Source: Azotimanducus sp963663145 (GTDB lineage Bacteria > Pseudomonadota > Gammaproteobacteria > Pseudomonadales > Azotimanducaceae). From it: DNA of 64,000 nt. A program made the position numbers and the translations under genes. The DNA lies in assembly GCA_963663145.1 (NCBI GenBank), contig OY760134.1, positions 186,001 to 250,000 on the forward strand, read 5' to 3'. Positions 9,374-18,147 of the stretch are shown here, one piece after another (positions within the stretch are counted from its first letter, which is position 1; every line of letters begins with the position of its first letter). The notes under the pieces were generated by a model that had not been told where the DNA came from, did no database searches, and saw nothing but the letters and a program-made list of their open reading frames with translations.

Positions 9374-9448
9374 GGGGAGCGCTCTCGTCAGCAGCTTCTT
9401 CCAGCAGTTCTCGTTATTGTCATTATTGCTGCGTGACTTTCTCCGAAT

Positions 9449-9489
9449 CGGTTAGCATACGGTATTCGATTCGAACATATTACTAACCG
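9449..9489. promoter_or_regulatory. inverted repeat upstream of folE2, possible operator
   Basis: CGGTTAG at 9449-9455 is mirrored by CTAACCG at 9483-9489, with an inner TTCGATTCGAA palindrome between them, ending 10 bases before the folE2 ATG. folE2 genes are often under Zur control, but this sequence does not contain the GTTATAACAT core seen upstream of merC at 59416, so I call only an unassigned operator-like site. Confidence 0.35.
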
Positions 9490-9499
9490 GAACTTACGA

Positions 9500-10456
9500 A
9501 TGAGTCCTACGAGTCCCACGCTCTTCGCCGACAAGGTGATGCCCGATGTGGCGGTGGGTGCCAAACCGCATACCGAGGGCACGCTCGACTGGGTGGGCAT
9601 GTCCGATATTCATCAGCCTTTGCGTATCTTGGACGCGGGTGAGGAACGCGAGGTCAGCGCCAAGATTCAAGTGTTCGTCGATCTTGACGATGCCACGGCG
9701 CAAGGCATTCACATGTCTCGCCTGTACCTCCTGCTTGACCAACACGCGCAAACACGGCCCCTTACGCCCGCCGGCCTCAAGCTGCTCTTGTCCTCTTTGC
9801 TTGAGACCCACCGCGACCTCAGCACGCGTGCGTTTATCCAATTCGACTTCGACTTTTTTCTGCGCCGCAATGCGCTTGTCTCCGAATATTCGGGTTGGAA
9901 TGCATACCCTGTGACTATCAAGGGCGCACTTTCCGAAGGCCAAATGCATATAGAACTCGGCATCGGCGTGCTTTACTCATCGACCTGCCCTTGCTCGGCC
10001 GCACTGGCCCGCCAGCTCATCCAAGACCAGTTCCAAAAGGACTTCAATGCCCAAGGCCGGATTACCTTTAGCGAGGTGCGTGCTTGGCTGGGACGTCAAG
10101 AGAGCATTGTCGCCACCCCGCACAGCCAGCGCAGCTTCGCACGCCTACTGATGCGCCTTGCTGATCAGAGCGACGAATTCGGCATACAGGAGTTTATCGA
10201 CATGTCCGAAGAAGCCCTTGAGACGCCCGTGCAGACGGCGGTCAAGCGCGAGGATGAACAGGCGTTCGCATTGCGCAACGGCCAGAACCCGATGTTCTGC
10301 GAAGACGCCGCGCGCAAGCTCAAAAGCGCGCTCAATAGGTGCGACAACGTGCTCGACTTCTGGTTGCGCGTCGAGCACTACGAAAGCCTGCACGCGCATG
10401 ATGCCGTGTCCATCGTCACCAAGGGCGTACACGGCGGCTACTTGCCGATTCCGTAA
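9500..10456 (+). CDS. folE2: GTP cyclohydrolase FolE2 (type IB)
   Basis: 318 aa. Converts GTP to 7,8-dihydroneopterin triphosphate, the first step of folate synthesis (and of queuosine in some bacteria). FolE2 works with metals other than zinc and so replaces FolE under zinc limitation. Visible marks are the N-terminal DWVGMSDI, the catalytic cysteine region STCPCSAALARQL, the conserved PHSQRSFA, and a C-terminal HYESLHAHDAVS. Length fits the family. No zinc-type folE is in the window. The start ATG follows a region with an inverted repeat. Confidence 0.95.
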   Translation: MSPTSPTLFADKVMPDVAVGAKPHTEGTLDWVGMSDIHQPLRILDAGEEREVSAKIQVFVDLDDATAQGIHMSRLYLLLDQHAQTRPLTPAGLKLLLSSLLETHRDLSTRAFIQFDFDFFLRRNALVSEYSGWNAYPVTIKGALSEGQMHIELGIGVLYSSTCPCSAALARQLIQDQFQKDFNAQGRITFSEVRAWLGRQESIVATPHSQRSFARLLMRLADQSDEFGIQEFIDMSEEALETPVQTAVKREDEQAFALRNGQNPMFCEDAARKLKSALNRCDNVLDFWLRVEHYESLHAHDAVSIVTKGVHGGYLPIP

Positions 10457-10487
10457 GCTCAAGAGGGCATAAAAGGAGGGTGCCCAA

Positions 10488-10886
10488 GTGGAACTTGACT
10501 ATTTGGCAGTGCTGGTGGCGGCAATAGCCGGTTTCGCGGCAGGTGCCCTGTGGTACTCGCCCATCCTGTTCGCCAAAGCTTGGCAGGAAGAGACCGGCAT
10601 CACCGATGAAGTCGCTCGCGAGGGCAAGCCCGCCAAGACTTTTGGCATCACCTTTGTAATCACGCTCATTGCCGCCGCAGCAATGGATATGTTCCTTGAC
10701 CCGGCAAGCATGGGCCTGCTTGGCTGCACGCTTGCCGGCCTTTGCGTTGGTTTGGTCTGGGTCGGCGGTTCCTTCGGCATCAACTATCTCTTCGAGCACA
10801 AGAGCCTGCGCCTGTGGTTCATCAATGCCGGCTATCACACGATTCAGTTCACGTTGATAGGCGTGGTGCTGGGACTCATGTCGTGA
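10488..10886 (+). CDS. DUF1761 family membrane protein
   Basis: 132 aa with four predicted membrane helices (AVLVAAIAGFAAGALWYSP, FGITFVITLIAAAAMDMF, LGCTLAGLCVGLVWVGG, TIQFTLIGVVLGLM). The ALWYSPILFAKAW motif after the first helix is typical of DUF1761. Function is unknown. GTG start with AAAAGGAGG upstream. Its TGA overlaps the GTG of the next gene (GTGA), so the two are translationally coupled. Confidence 0.85.
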   Translation: MELDYLAVLVAAIAGFAAGALWYSPILFAKAWQEETGITDEVAREGKPAKTFGITFVITLIAAAAMDMFLDPASMGLLGCTLAGLCVGLVWVGGSFGINYLFEHKSLRLWFINAGYHTIQFTLIGVVLGLMS

Positions 10887-11485
10887 GACTCGCGGCGATC
10901 AGCCTGATCGCCGGGCTGATCGCAAGCCCTTGTTCGTTTGCGCAAAGCGCTTGGGATCTCGTCTTCAGACAGCAGCTCGATTGGACGAGTCGCGCGCATA
11001 GATCGATTCTGGCCCAAGACCTCACCAGCAGAGTCGCGCTGTTGGAATCCAACCTGCCGGACATGAGCGAAAGGGACCGAGAGTGGGTCGAACGGCTTGA
11101 GCAACGTATTGAGCGCCTCGGTGATGATGCCACCTCCAGCGAACGCGGCAAACTCTACCTCTCACGTCAGTATCAGCACCGCGCGCTGCTTGCGCATACG
11201 GACCAAGTAAAGCGTGAACTCTCTTGCGTGCAGAACGCGACCGACATTCATCAAGAAATGATTTGCTGGGGACAAGTTTCTGTCCAACTGCTCGACGGCG
11301 ACCGGATCGATGTGGCCTTGGAGACCCTGCGCGACCATCGAATGATTCCGCGTCCGAGGGAGATGCCTTTCCAAACGCTGAATCCTTCGCTTTGGTATTC
11401 GGAATTCGGCCGCGGCATCGTCGAGTACCTCTTGGTGCCCTACCTGCAATCACAGTCGGGAGCCGATGAGAGCGCCAACCATTAG
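10883..11485 (+). CDS. secreted protein of unknown function
   Basis: 200 aa. A GTG start overlaps the previous stop. The N-terminus RLAAISLIAGLIASPCSFAQ is a signal peptide with an AQ-S cleavage site. The rest is charged and mostly helical (DRERVEQ-type heptads around MSERDREWVERLEQRIERL), with two cysteines (SCVQNATD, MICWGQV) that could form a disulphide. I recognise no domain. Its 3' end overlaps the start of the dehydratase gene by 20 bases, which makes a coupled three-gene run from 10488. Confidence 0.7.
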   Translation: MRLAAISLIAGLIASPCSFAQSAWDLVFRQQLDWTSRAHRSILAQDLTSRVALLESNLPDMSERDREWVERLEQRIERLGDDATSSERGKLYLSRQYQHRALLAHTDQVKRELSCVQNATDIHQEMICWGQVSVQLLDGDRIDVALETLRDHRMIPRPREMPFQTLNPSLWYSEFGRGIVEYLLVPYLQSQSGADESANH

Positions 11486-12455
11486 CTCGGCGACGGCCAC
11501 GCTCCAGCAGATCGCCCCGCATATCCTGCGGACGCCGACCATGCTGCTCGACAATCGCGCCACGGACAATGCGTTTTCCCAAGTGGTGCTCAAGCTCGAG
11601 CTGATGCAGCGCACTGGTACCTTCAAAATGCGCGGCGCGCTCGCCAATATGCTGAATGCGCCCAAGGACATGCGGCGCGTGACTGCGGTCAGCGCCGGCA
11701 ATCATGCCGTGGCCGTCGCATGCGCGGCGGCGGAACTCGGCATGGATGCGAAACTGGTCCTCTATGCCTCGGCGAATCGTGCGAGGAGAGCGCTCGTCAA
11801 ACAATACGGTGCGGAAATCGAATTGACCGAAGGTGGCAAGGTTGCCTTCGAGCAAGCGGAACGACTGGTCAAGGAAGAAGGCCGCCTCATGGTGCATCCC
11901 TTTGATGGTCCAGTGCTGGCATCGGCCACTGGCGGTGTTGCCTTGGAGCTTCTTGAAGACGCGCCCGATCTCGATGCGCTGGTCGTGGCGATTGGAGGTG
12001 GTGGCCTCGCAGCTGGAATCAGCGCTATCGCCAAGGCCATCAAACCTGGCTGCGCCATCTACGGTGTCGAGCCCGTCGGAGCGTCATCCATGCACCAATC
12101 CTTCGCAGCGGGTCGCACCCTGACAGGCATCACCAACACTTCCATCGCCGACAGCCTATCCTCGCCGCTGACTATGGACTACTCGTTCCACGTGTGCCGG
12201 AAACATCTCGATGACCTTGTGCTGATAAGCGACGACGACATGTGCCGAGCCATCTATCTGCTTTTCATGCACGCCAAAATCGCCGTCGAGCCGGCCGGCG
12301 CGGCCGCCTTCGCTGCGCTTCTGGGGCCTCTGAAGGACCGCCTCGCCGCAAAGCGCGTCGGCGTGATCGTCTGCGGTGCCTGCATGGACGAGCAATCCTA
12401 CGCGGGGTGGCTTGAACGGGGCGCCCGGTTGCGGTCAAACGACCGCAGCTATTGA
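11466..12455 (+). CDS. threonine/serine dehydratase-like PLP enzyme
   Basis: 329 aa fold-type II PLP enzyme. GTFKMRGA holds the Schiff-base lysine, SAGNHAVAVA is the substrate loop, and GGGGLAAG the phosphate-binding glycine loop; GVIVCGAC is near the C-terminus in the position that contacts the PLP ring nitrogen. There is no C-terminal ACT regulatory domain, so it resembles short catabolic threonine dehydratases (TdcB type), serine racemases or ectoine-degradation deaminases. The exact substrate cannot be decided from sequence alone. Confidence 0.85.
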   Translation: MRAPTISSATATLQQIAPHILRTPTMLLDNRATDNAFSQVVLKLELMQRTGTFKMRGALANMLNAPKDMRRVTAVSAGNHAVAVACAAAELGMDAKLVLYASANRARRALVKQYGAEIELTEGGKVAFEQAERLVKEEGRLMVHPFDGPVLASATGGVALELLEDAPDLDALVVAIGGGGLAAGISAIAKAIKPGCAIYGVEPVGASSMHQSFAAGRTLTGITNTSIADSLSSPLTMDYSFHVCRKHLDDLVLISDDDMCRAIYLLFMHAKIAVEPAGAAAFAALLGPLKDRLAAKRVGVIVCGACMDEQSYAGWLERGARLRSNDRSY

Positions 12456-12480
12456 TGGTAAGGATACATTGCCTTACCAT
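12455..12480. promoter_or_regulatory. operator of the vapBC pair
   Basis: ATGGTAAGG at 12455-12463 and CCTTACCAT at 12472-12480 form a perfect 9-bp inverted repeat with an 8-base spacer, 29 bases before the antitoxin ATG. AbrB-type antitoxins bind such sites to repress their own operon. Confidence 0.6.
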
Positions 12481-12509
12481 GAGGTCTTTCCGCACACAGG
12501 ATGCGACGC

Positions 12510-12761
12510 ATGGCCATAGCGCTTACCGTGACCGCCAAGGGACAGGTCACTCTTCGTCAGGAAGTGCTGCAGCATCTCGGGGTACGACCCGGAGATAAAC
12601 TCAGTGTCGATTTAATTGGTGAACATCGGGTCGAGCTCCGAGCCAAGCCCGGGAAGCCTGTGTCGTCGATATTCGGGCTGCTGAAGAAGTCGAATGCAAA
12701 GCACCTGACGATTGACGAGATCGGGGAAAGCGCGGCAGCCGGATGGGCTGGCGAAGAGTGA
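12510..12761 (+). CDS. vapB: AbrB/MazE-type antitoxin (VapB)
   Basis: 83 aa. The N-terminal swapped-hairpin AbrB domain reads ALTVTAKGQVTLRQEVLQHL then GVRPGDKL, and the C-terminal tail (LTIDEIGESAAAGWAGEE) should wrap the toxin. It neutralises the PIN toxin encoded next and represses the operon. ATG 12510 is preferred over 12501 because CAGG lies at a workable distance. Its TGA overlaps the GTG of the toxin. Confidence 0.88.
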   Translation: MAIALTVTAKGQVTLRQEVLQHLGVRPGDKLSVDLIGEHRVELRAKPGKPVSSIFGLLKKSNAKHLTIDEIGESAAAGWAGEE

Positions 12762-13168
12762 GGATCACGCTCGACACCAATGTGCTGCTGCGCACCGTCT
12801 TGCAAGACGATGCCGAACAGGCCAAGGCAGCCGAGGCCCTGCTTGCTCGCGCGACCCTACTCGCTATTCCGATCCCGGTCTTGTGCGAGTTTTCTTGGGT
12901 ATTGAGACGGGGCTATGGGCAGACCGCAAGCGAGGTCGCAGACACGATTCAAGCGATCTGCGCCATTGAGACGGTTGTAACCGATAGTCCGGCGGTCAAA
13001 GCTGGCATCAGGGCGCTCCGCTCCGGCGGGGACTTTGCTGACGGCGCAATCGCTCAACAGGGCGAGAGCCTTGGTGGAAGTGTGCTGGCAACCTTTGATT
13101 TGAAGGCCTTGAAGGTTCTGTGCCAAGGCGGCCTTGCAACCGCCGAACCGTCGGAGCTTCTGCATTGA
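12758..13168 (+). CDS. vapC: PIN-domain ribonuclease toxin (VapC)
   Basis: 136 aa PIN-domain RNase, expected to cut specific tRNA or rRNA sites when freed from its antitoxin. LDTNVLLR holds the first catalytic Asp, VLCEFSWVL the Glu, and GGDFADGAIA the later Asp; ATFDLKAL closes the fold. All acidic positions appear intact, so this pair looks functional. The GTG start overlaps the antitoxin stop (GTGA). Confidence 0.9.
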   Translation: MRITLDTNVLLRTVLQDDAEQAKAAEALLARATLLAIPIPVLCEFSWVLRRGYGQTASEVADTIQAICAIETVVTDSPAVKAGIRALRSGGDFADGAIAQQGESLGGSVLATFDLKALKVLCQGGLATAEPSELLH

Positions 13169-13242
13169 GCCTCGGGCGGCTTGAACGGGACGCCCAAATG
13201 GGTGTCCAATAGCGTTTCACGCATGCATGGCATGGTGGGCTG

Positions 13243-13812
13243 ATGAAGGAACGAGCGTACCTATACTGGCCCAGACGCCTTATGACGCTGGGGCTAGTGC
13301 TGGTTTGTGCGCAAGGACAGGCCGCAAACACCTATCTCTTTAACGAATCGCCGGCGCGTCAGTGTTTCATGGAAGCCGATAAGCGAAATCCGCCCTATGA
13401 TCTCAGCGATTGCGATCTCGCACTTAAGCACGAGGGTTTGAAGCGCGAAGACCGCGCAGCGACCTTCGCAAACCGAGGTGTGATTCATAGAAAGCTCCGC
13501 AACTTAGAACTTGCTTTGCGCGATCAGGACTCGGCCATCAGTTTGGCACCGGACCTCTCGGGCGCACACATCAATCGCGGCAACGTGCTCATGGCCATGA
13601 AGCGTTATGCCGAGGCTATGGAAGCTTTGACTCGCGGGATTGAAATCGCTGACGAGAATCTGCCGCTCGCCTATTACAATCGCGCCTTATTGTTTCGAAT
13701 GCTCGGAGATCAGCAATCCGCGAGAGGCGATGCGGCGCGGGCGGCCGAACTCGACCCCCTGCAAGAGCGGTACGGAACTTTGATGGCGGAACTCACTGGT
13801 GCTGAACGATAG
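13243..13812 (+). CDS. secreted TPR protein
   Basis: 189 aa. Signal-peptide-like N-terminus (RLMTLGLVLVCAQGQA) and three tetratricopeptide repeats between about residues 60 and 175 (AATFANRGVIHRKLRNLELA, SGAHINRGNVLMAMKRYAEA, PLAYYNRALLFRMLGDQQSA). Probably periplasmic, acting as a protein-binding scaffold. Its 3' end overlaps the next start by 14 bases, so it belongs with the formylglycine-generating-enzyme-like gene. Confidence 0.82.
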   Translation: MKERAYLYWPRRLMTLGLVLVCAQGQAANTYLFNESPARQCFMEADKRNPPYDLSDCDLALKHEGLKREDRAATFANRGVIHRKLRNLELALRDQDSAISLAPDLSGAHINRGNVLMAMKRYAEAMEALTRGIEIADENLPLAYYNRALLFRMLGDQQSARGDAARAAELDPLQERYGTLMAELTGAER

Positions 13813-14797
13813 ATTTCTCCGGCTCGGCGTCTTGCTATTGGCATGTTCGAAGACGGGTGCTTGGGGCGCGTTCGATGGTACATCAATGGATGCCCTCGCG
13901 AAGCTCGCCGATCAATCCGAATCGATCACTTGGGTCGCAATCCAAGGCGACTGCTTCGTGATGGGGGACAGTCGCGTCTACGCGGAAGAAAGCCCTCCTC
14001 GCCAGACCTGCGTGGATGGCTTCGAGATCTCCGAACGTGAAGTCACCAACGCGCAGTACGCGCGGTTCGTGCAGGAAACCGGCTACCTCAGTCGTGCCGA
14101 GCGGGGGTGGAGCGTTGAGGACGAGGACTGGCCAGGCCCCGAGACTCCGGCAGGATCCTTCGTGTTCGCCAGCAGTGAGAATCCGCGCAGCCTCAACAAT
14201 TGGTGGAAGTTCGTCCCCGGTGCTAACTGGTTGCATCCAACGGGTGCGGATCCGCTTGATACGCGATTCGCGTCCTTTCCGGTGGTGCAGGTGGTGCACG
14301 AGGATGCACTCGCCTACTCGGACTGGGCGGGCACGCGCCTACCGAACGAGGCTGAATGGGAATACGCGGCGCGAGGCGGGCTGGAAGGAGAAATCTACTC
14401 TTGGGCGGCCGCCGAGGATGCCGCGCTCGAAGACAAGGCAAACACTTGGCAGGGCGTGTTTCCGATCACGGACACCGGCGACGACGGCTTTCCGGGCATC
14501 GCGCCGGTCGGCTCGTTTCCCGCAAACGGCTTCGGCCTCTTCGACATGATTGGCAATGTGTGGGAATGGACCTCGTCGCACTACTACCCAAGCCATGATG
14601 ATCGGCGATGGCAAGGATTCGGCACCGATGGCTTCGACCCGAATCAAGGCGACCGGCCGGTGCGCGTCCTCAAGGGCGGGTCTTACTTGTGCAGCGACTC
14701 CTACTGCTACAGATTCCGACCAGCAGCCCGCCAAGCCCAAGACCTCGCCCTCGGCGCGTCGCACATAGGATTTCGAGTGGTGCGGGATGTCGAGTAG
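13799..14797 (+). CDS. formylglycine-generating-enzyme-like protein (SUMF1 domain)
   Basis: 332 aa with a GTG start and a likely signal peptide. The FGE-sulfatase domain covers most of it: FVMGDSRVYAEESPPRQTCV, FEISEREVTNAQYARFV, TRLPNEAEWEYAARGG, FGLFDMIGNVWEWTSSHYYP and VLKGGSYLCSDSYCYRFRPA. The cysteine pair in LCSDSYCYR matches the copper-binding active-site pair of true aerobic FGE, which oxidises a cysteine of sulfatases to formylglycine; many relatives without it are sugar-binding or EgtB/PvdO-type proteins. No sulfatase gene is in the window, so its target is unknown. It lies between a TPR protein and a ChaN-like protein. Confidence 0.88.
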   Translation: MLNDRFLRLGVLLLACSKTGAWGAFDGTSMDALAKLADQSESITWVAIQGDCFVMGDSRVYAEESPPRQTCVDGFEISEREVTNAQYARFVQETGYLSRAERGWSVEDEDWPGPETPAGSFVFASSENPRSLNNWWKFVPGANWLHPTGADPLDTRFASFPVVQVVHEDALAYSDWAGTRLPNEAEWEYAARGGLEGEIYSWAAAEDAALEDKANTWQGVFPITDTGDDGFPGIAPVGSFPANGFGLFDMIGNVWEWTSSHYYPSHDDRRWQGFGTDGFDPNQGDRPVRVLKGGSYLCSDSYCYRFRPAARQAQDLALGASHIGFRVVRDVE

Positions 14798-15821
14798 GAG
14801 CAAGGCGGCAGCGCCCTCGAGCAAGGAAAGTGCGACCGCTTTCCTGAGGGGGCAGTTGTCTTCCATGATCGCGTCGCGTGTTGTTGGCACTTCTTGTCTG
14901 TGCGCCGCATGCCATCAAATCTTTTGCATTGGGCAATGGCTTCGAGCGCGACCGTTGCTGGTTTTCCTGAGTCTTTTCTTGACATTCCCTTCAACTGCCG
15001 CACTTGCGAAGGTGAGTCCATGCGAGGAAGCGAACACACCCTTCCGAATACCCATTATTGATGCCGATGTCGTGTTTTTTGGCGAGCGCCATGGGAACAA
15101 GGAATCGCCCGAAGTCTTCCTGACCGCAGTCTGCAAATTCTTGAATCTCACAAAAGGTGGGGTGCGCGTCGCGCTTGAGTTTCCAACAGGCCTTCAGTCG
15201 GGCCTTGACACCTATCTAAAATCGAACGGCGATACGGAGGCCCTTGAGGAATTTCTCAGTCACCGATTCTGGCATCGTCCGAGCGGCTTTCAAGATGGGC
15301 GTTCAAGCTTGGCCATGCTGGATTTGATCGAGGCACTTCGCGTACTGCGCGCCTCAGCGGGAAACCTGGCTTCTGTAACTGCGTTCGATGGAGTGGTGTA
15401 CATGGATCAATCCCGGGACGCTGTGATGGCCAACCTCATCAATGGACTCTCACAAATTTCCGAGGACGACGTAGTACTGGTATTGACCGGCAGTTGGCAT
15501 GCTCGGCGGACTCCGGCTGCACACATGCAAGGCTATAGTCCAGCGGCTTCTCTCATTGCGGATGAACTGGTCACGGTGCTGGTCTTGCCTGAATCAGGAG
15601 ACAGCTGGAACTGCCTAAGACAAGGGCATTGCGCATCGAGTCCAGTACCCGAGATAACCGACTTGTCAGCCTATGAAGAGCGAATACGAGCCGAGGGAGC
15701 TTTTGACTACCTGCTCCCGGTCGGACAAGTGACAGCCTCCCCGCCAGCGCTAGCCACCGCAAGGTCCCCGCCGTTTGGAACAAATGACGAAGCAAGCGAA
15801 AAAGGGGGCAACTCCCCCTAA
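14787..15821 (+). CDS. ChaN/EreA-like protein (haem-binding or esterase-like fold)
   Basis: 344 aa. The first ~70 residues hold a basic stretch and one hydrophobic segment (RPLLVFLSLFLTFPSTAALA) that could be a signal or anchor; the true start may be internal. The domain then reads DADVVFFGERHGNKESPEVF, VRVALEFPTG and VVLVLTGSWHARRTP, matching the EreA/ChaN-like superfamily (ChaN is an iron-regulated haem-binding lipoprotein; EreA an erythromycin esterase). Two His and a Glu sit in the usual places. It overlaps the previous gene by 11 bases, so the three genes from 13243 form one unit. Confidence 0.68.
   Translation: MSSRSKAAAPSSKESATAFLRGQLSSMIASRVVGTSCLCAACHQIFCIGQWLRARPLLVFLSLFLTFPSTAALAKVSPCEEANTPFRIPIIDADVVFFGERHGNKESPEVFLTAVCKFLNLTKGGVRVALEFPTGLQSGLDTYLKSNGDTEALEEFLSHRFWHRPSGFQDGRSSLAMLDLIEALRVLRASAGNLASVTAFDGVVYMDQSRDAVMANLINGLSQISEDDVVLVLTGSWHARRTPAAHMQGYSPAASLIADELVTVLVLPESGDSWNCLRQGHCASSPVPEITDLSAYEERIRAEGAFDYLLPVGQVTASPPALATARSPPFGTNDEASEKGGNSP
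15803..15819 (+). terminator. weak hairpin at the 3' end of the TPR-FGE-ChaN unit
   Basis: AGGGGG and CCCCCT pair around CAACT just at the stop codon. No T-run follows, so termination is uncertain. Confidence 0.25.
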
Positions 15822-15944
15822 GCAGCATAGAGCGGCGGCGCCACTGCGCATACAAGGAAGAAACAGACGCACCGTTTTCGAACTGAACGGCAGGTCACTC
15901 TTCCATTGAGGGCGAGTTATTTGATGTCGCCGTAGCGACGGACG

Positions 15945-16283
15945 CTACCAGCGGGGTTTGCCTCCGCGCTGATCGCCGCCTTCACGACGATTTGACGGGC
16001 GACCGCCCTCCCGCTGTCCGCCTTCGAATCTTTTGCGTTGGGGCTTGGCTTCGTTGACCGTCAACGGCCTGCCGTCGCAGTCCTTGCCGTTGAGTTCCTC
16101 GATTGCCTTCTCCGCCTCTTCATCGCTTGACATCTCCACGAACCCGAAACCTCTGCTGCGCCCGGTGTCTCGATCAGTGATGAGATTGACTGACTCGACT
16201 GTACCGCACTGGGAGAACAAGTCCGTCAAAGTTTGTTGCTCGACAGCAAAAGGTAGGTTGCCGACATAAAGTTTTCTGCCCAT
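15945..16283 (-). CDS. RRM RNA-binding protein
   Basis: 112 aa single RNA-recognition-motif protein. RNP2 is KLYVGNLPF and RNP1 is RGFGFVEM, with the usual LTDLFSQCGTVESV and AIEELNGKDCDGRPLTV elements. A basic Gly/Arg-rich tail follows (EGGQREGGRPSNRREGG). These small proteins resemble cyanobacterial and proteobacterial cold-induced Rbp proteins and are thought to be RNA chaperones. It faces the ChaN-like gene and is divergent from the antiporter. Confidence 0.93.
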   Translation of the reverse strand: MGRKLYVGNLPFAVEQQTLTDLFSQCGTVESVNLITDRDTGRSRGFGFVEMSSDEEAEKAIEELNGKDCDGRPLTVNEAKPQRKRFEGGQREGGRPSNRREGGDQRGGKPRW

Positions 16284-16492
16284 GAATCCTCCTTGAGATT
16301 CCGTAACCGCTCAAAAGGACGCAGGCAAAATGCCCACGGAACCTAAGGAAGCAATGTGGCTAAGGTTGTAATTGTAGTCTAATTGGCCAAGGCGCTCCTC
16401 TTTTGAATTCATAAACTTCAAGCCATTCGCACATTCTCGGCAGGATCGGTCAACATCTGCGAGCTTGCCGTTCGTATGTGGCAGCGTCCACA

Positions 16493-18094
16493 ATGCGCGC
16501 CATGGACTTTGAACTGATTGCCATCGCCTTGGGAGACATCGCTTGGATTGGTGTGGCGTTCGTTTTGGGCTTGTTGGCTAAAGCCATCCGGCTGCCGCCG
16601 TTGGTGGGGTTCCTTGTCGCAGGGTTTGTGCTAAACCTGTACGGAGTCGTCGCCGGGGAGATGATCGACAAACTCGCCGACCTCGGCATCACGCTGCTGC
16701 TGTTCATCGTCGGCCTCAAACTCAATCTGCGAACCTTTGGACGCCCGCAGGTTTGGGCGGTCACCACGCTGCATATGGGAATCATCGTTGCGACCTTCGG
16801 CGCCGGTATCTTCGTGTTGGCTCTCCTCGGGGTGCCACTGCTCTCAGGCTTCGATCTTCCCCAATCCCTGCTGATTGCCTTCGCATTGAGCTTCTCAAGC
16901 ACCGTCTTTGTCGTAAAGGCGTTGGAAGACAAAGGTGAGAGCGCTTCGCTGCATGGTCGGATCGCCGTCGGTATTCTCATCGTGCAAGATCTCGCCGCCG
17001 TCGCGTTCCTCGCGGCCTCCACCAGCAAGTGGCCCAGCCACTGGGCCTTGCTCTTGCTTCTTCTCATTCCCTTAAAGCCGCTCATACTGCGTCTTCTGGA
17101 ACGTGTCGGTCACGGTGAACTGCTCGTCCTGTTCGGATTGATACTCGCTTTGGGCGGCGCACAGGTATTCGAGCTGGTCGGGCTAAAGGGCGACCTCGGC
17201 GCACTCGTGCTTGGCGTGTTGGTGGCGAGCCACCAGAAGTCCGACGAGCTCGCCAAGACCATGATGGTGTTCAAGGACCTGTTCCTGCTCGCCTTCTTCC
17301 TGTCCATCGGGCTGTCCGGGCAGCTCACCACAGAAGCCGTGCTGATAGGCGCTGCCATGACACCGCTCGTGATGCTTAAGGCCGCTCTCTTCTTTGGCTT
17401 GCTGACCGCCTTCAAGCTGAGGTCTCGAACCTCGCTGTTCTCATCGTTGAACCTCTCCAACTATAGTGAGTTCGGGCTCATCGTCATGGCAACCAGTGTC
17501 GCCGGCGGCTGGTTGGCGGATACTTGGTTGGTCGCCATCGCGGTCGCCTTGGCACTCTCCTGCGTCGTCTCTGCGGGCCTCAATCTCGTCTCCCGCCAGA
17601 TGTACACCCGATACAAGGCCCTTTGGAGGCGCCTGCAACGATCCAAAAGGTTGGCCGACGATCAACCGCTGGCCATCGCCGATGCGACGATCGCCGTCAT
17701 CGGCATGGGACGCATTGGTACCGGGGCGTACGACTACATGCACGAGCGACATGGTGGAACCGTGGTGGGTTTGGACATCGATCCCATGAGGGTGGAGCAT
17801 CTGCAAGCGACTGGCCGCAATGTACTTCTCGGTGATCCGAGCGACGCGGATTTCTGGGATCGCATCGAAACCTCACACAGGCTCGAACTCGTGTTGCTGG
17901 CGCTGCCGAGTCTTGATGGGAACCTCGCCGCCATCGAACAGTTCAAGGCCGAGTCGTTTGACATCCCACTCGCCGCGATCGCCAAATTCGAAGATGAAGT
18001 CGAACGGCTGCACGAAGCGGGCGCATCGACCGCCTTTAACCTCTATGCCGAAGCCGGTGCAGGGTTTGCTGCGCATGTGACGGAACAGGCGTAG
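16493..18094 (+). CDS. KefB-type cation:proton antiporter with TrkA-N domain
   Basis: About 533 aa. The N-terminal two thirds form a CPA2 Na+/H+ exchanger domain with about 12 helices (PPLVGFLVAGFVLNLYG, GITLLLFIVGLKLNL, GILIVQDLAAVAFLAA, FLLAFFLSIGLSGQLT). The C-terminal part is a Rossmann RCK/TrkA-N module (IAVIGMGRIGTGAYDYM, VVGLDIDPMRVEHL). The family exports K+ or Na+ against protons, gated by the nucleotide-binding module. Starts at 16478 (GTG), 16493 and 16502 (ATG) are all possible. It ends in TAG. Confidence 0.92.
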   Translation: MRAMDFELIAIALGDIAWIGVAFVLGLLAKAIRLPPLVGFLVAGFVLNLYGVVAGEMIDKLADLGITLLLFIVGLKLNLRTFGRPQVWAVTTLHMGIIVATFGAGIFVLALLGVPLLSGFDLPQSLLIAFALSFSSTVFVVKALEDKGESASLHGRIAVGILIVQDLAAVAFLAASTSKWPSHWALLLLLLIPLKPLILRLLERVGHGELLVLFGLILALGGAQVFELVGLKGDLGALVLGVLVASHQKSDELAKTMMVFKDLFLLAFFLSIGLSGQLTTEAVLIGAAMTPLVMLKAALFFGLLTAFKLRSRTSLFSSLNLSNYSEFGLIVMATSVAGGWLADTWLVAIAVALALSCVVSAGLNLVSRQMYTRYKALWRRLQRSKRLADDQPLAIADATIAVIGMGRIGTGAYDYMHERHGGTVVGLDIDPMRVEHLQATGRNVLLGDPSDADFWDRIETSHRLELVLLALPSLDGNLAAIEQFKAESFDIPLAAIAKFEDEVERLHEAGASTAFNLYAEAGAGFAAHVTEQA

Positions 18095-18147
18095 GTGCCT
18101 GCACGTAGAATTGCACCCACATCTTGGGCCGATTTCAGTCTGACTGG

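Noticed and set aside
9449..9489. Zur box upstream of folE2
   Set aside because: The inverted repeat there lacks the GTTATAACAT core seen at 59416, so a Zur claim is not supported.
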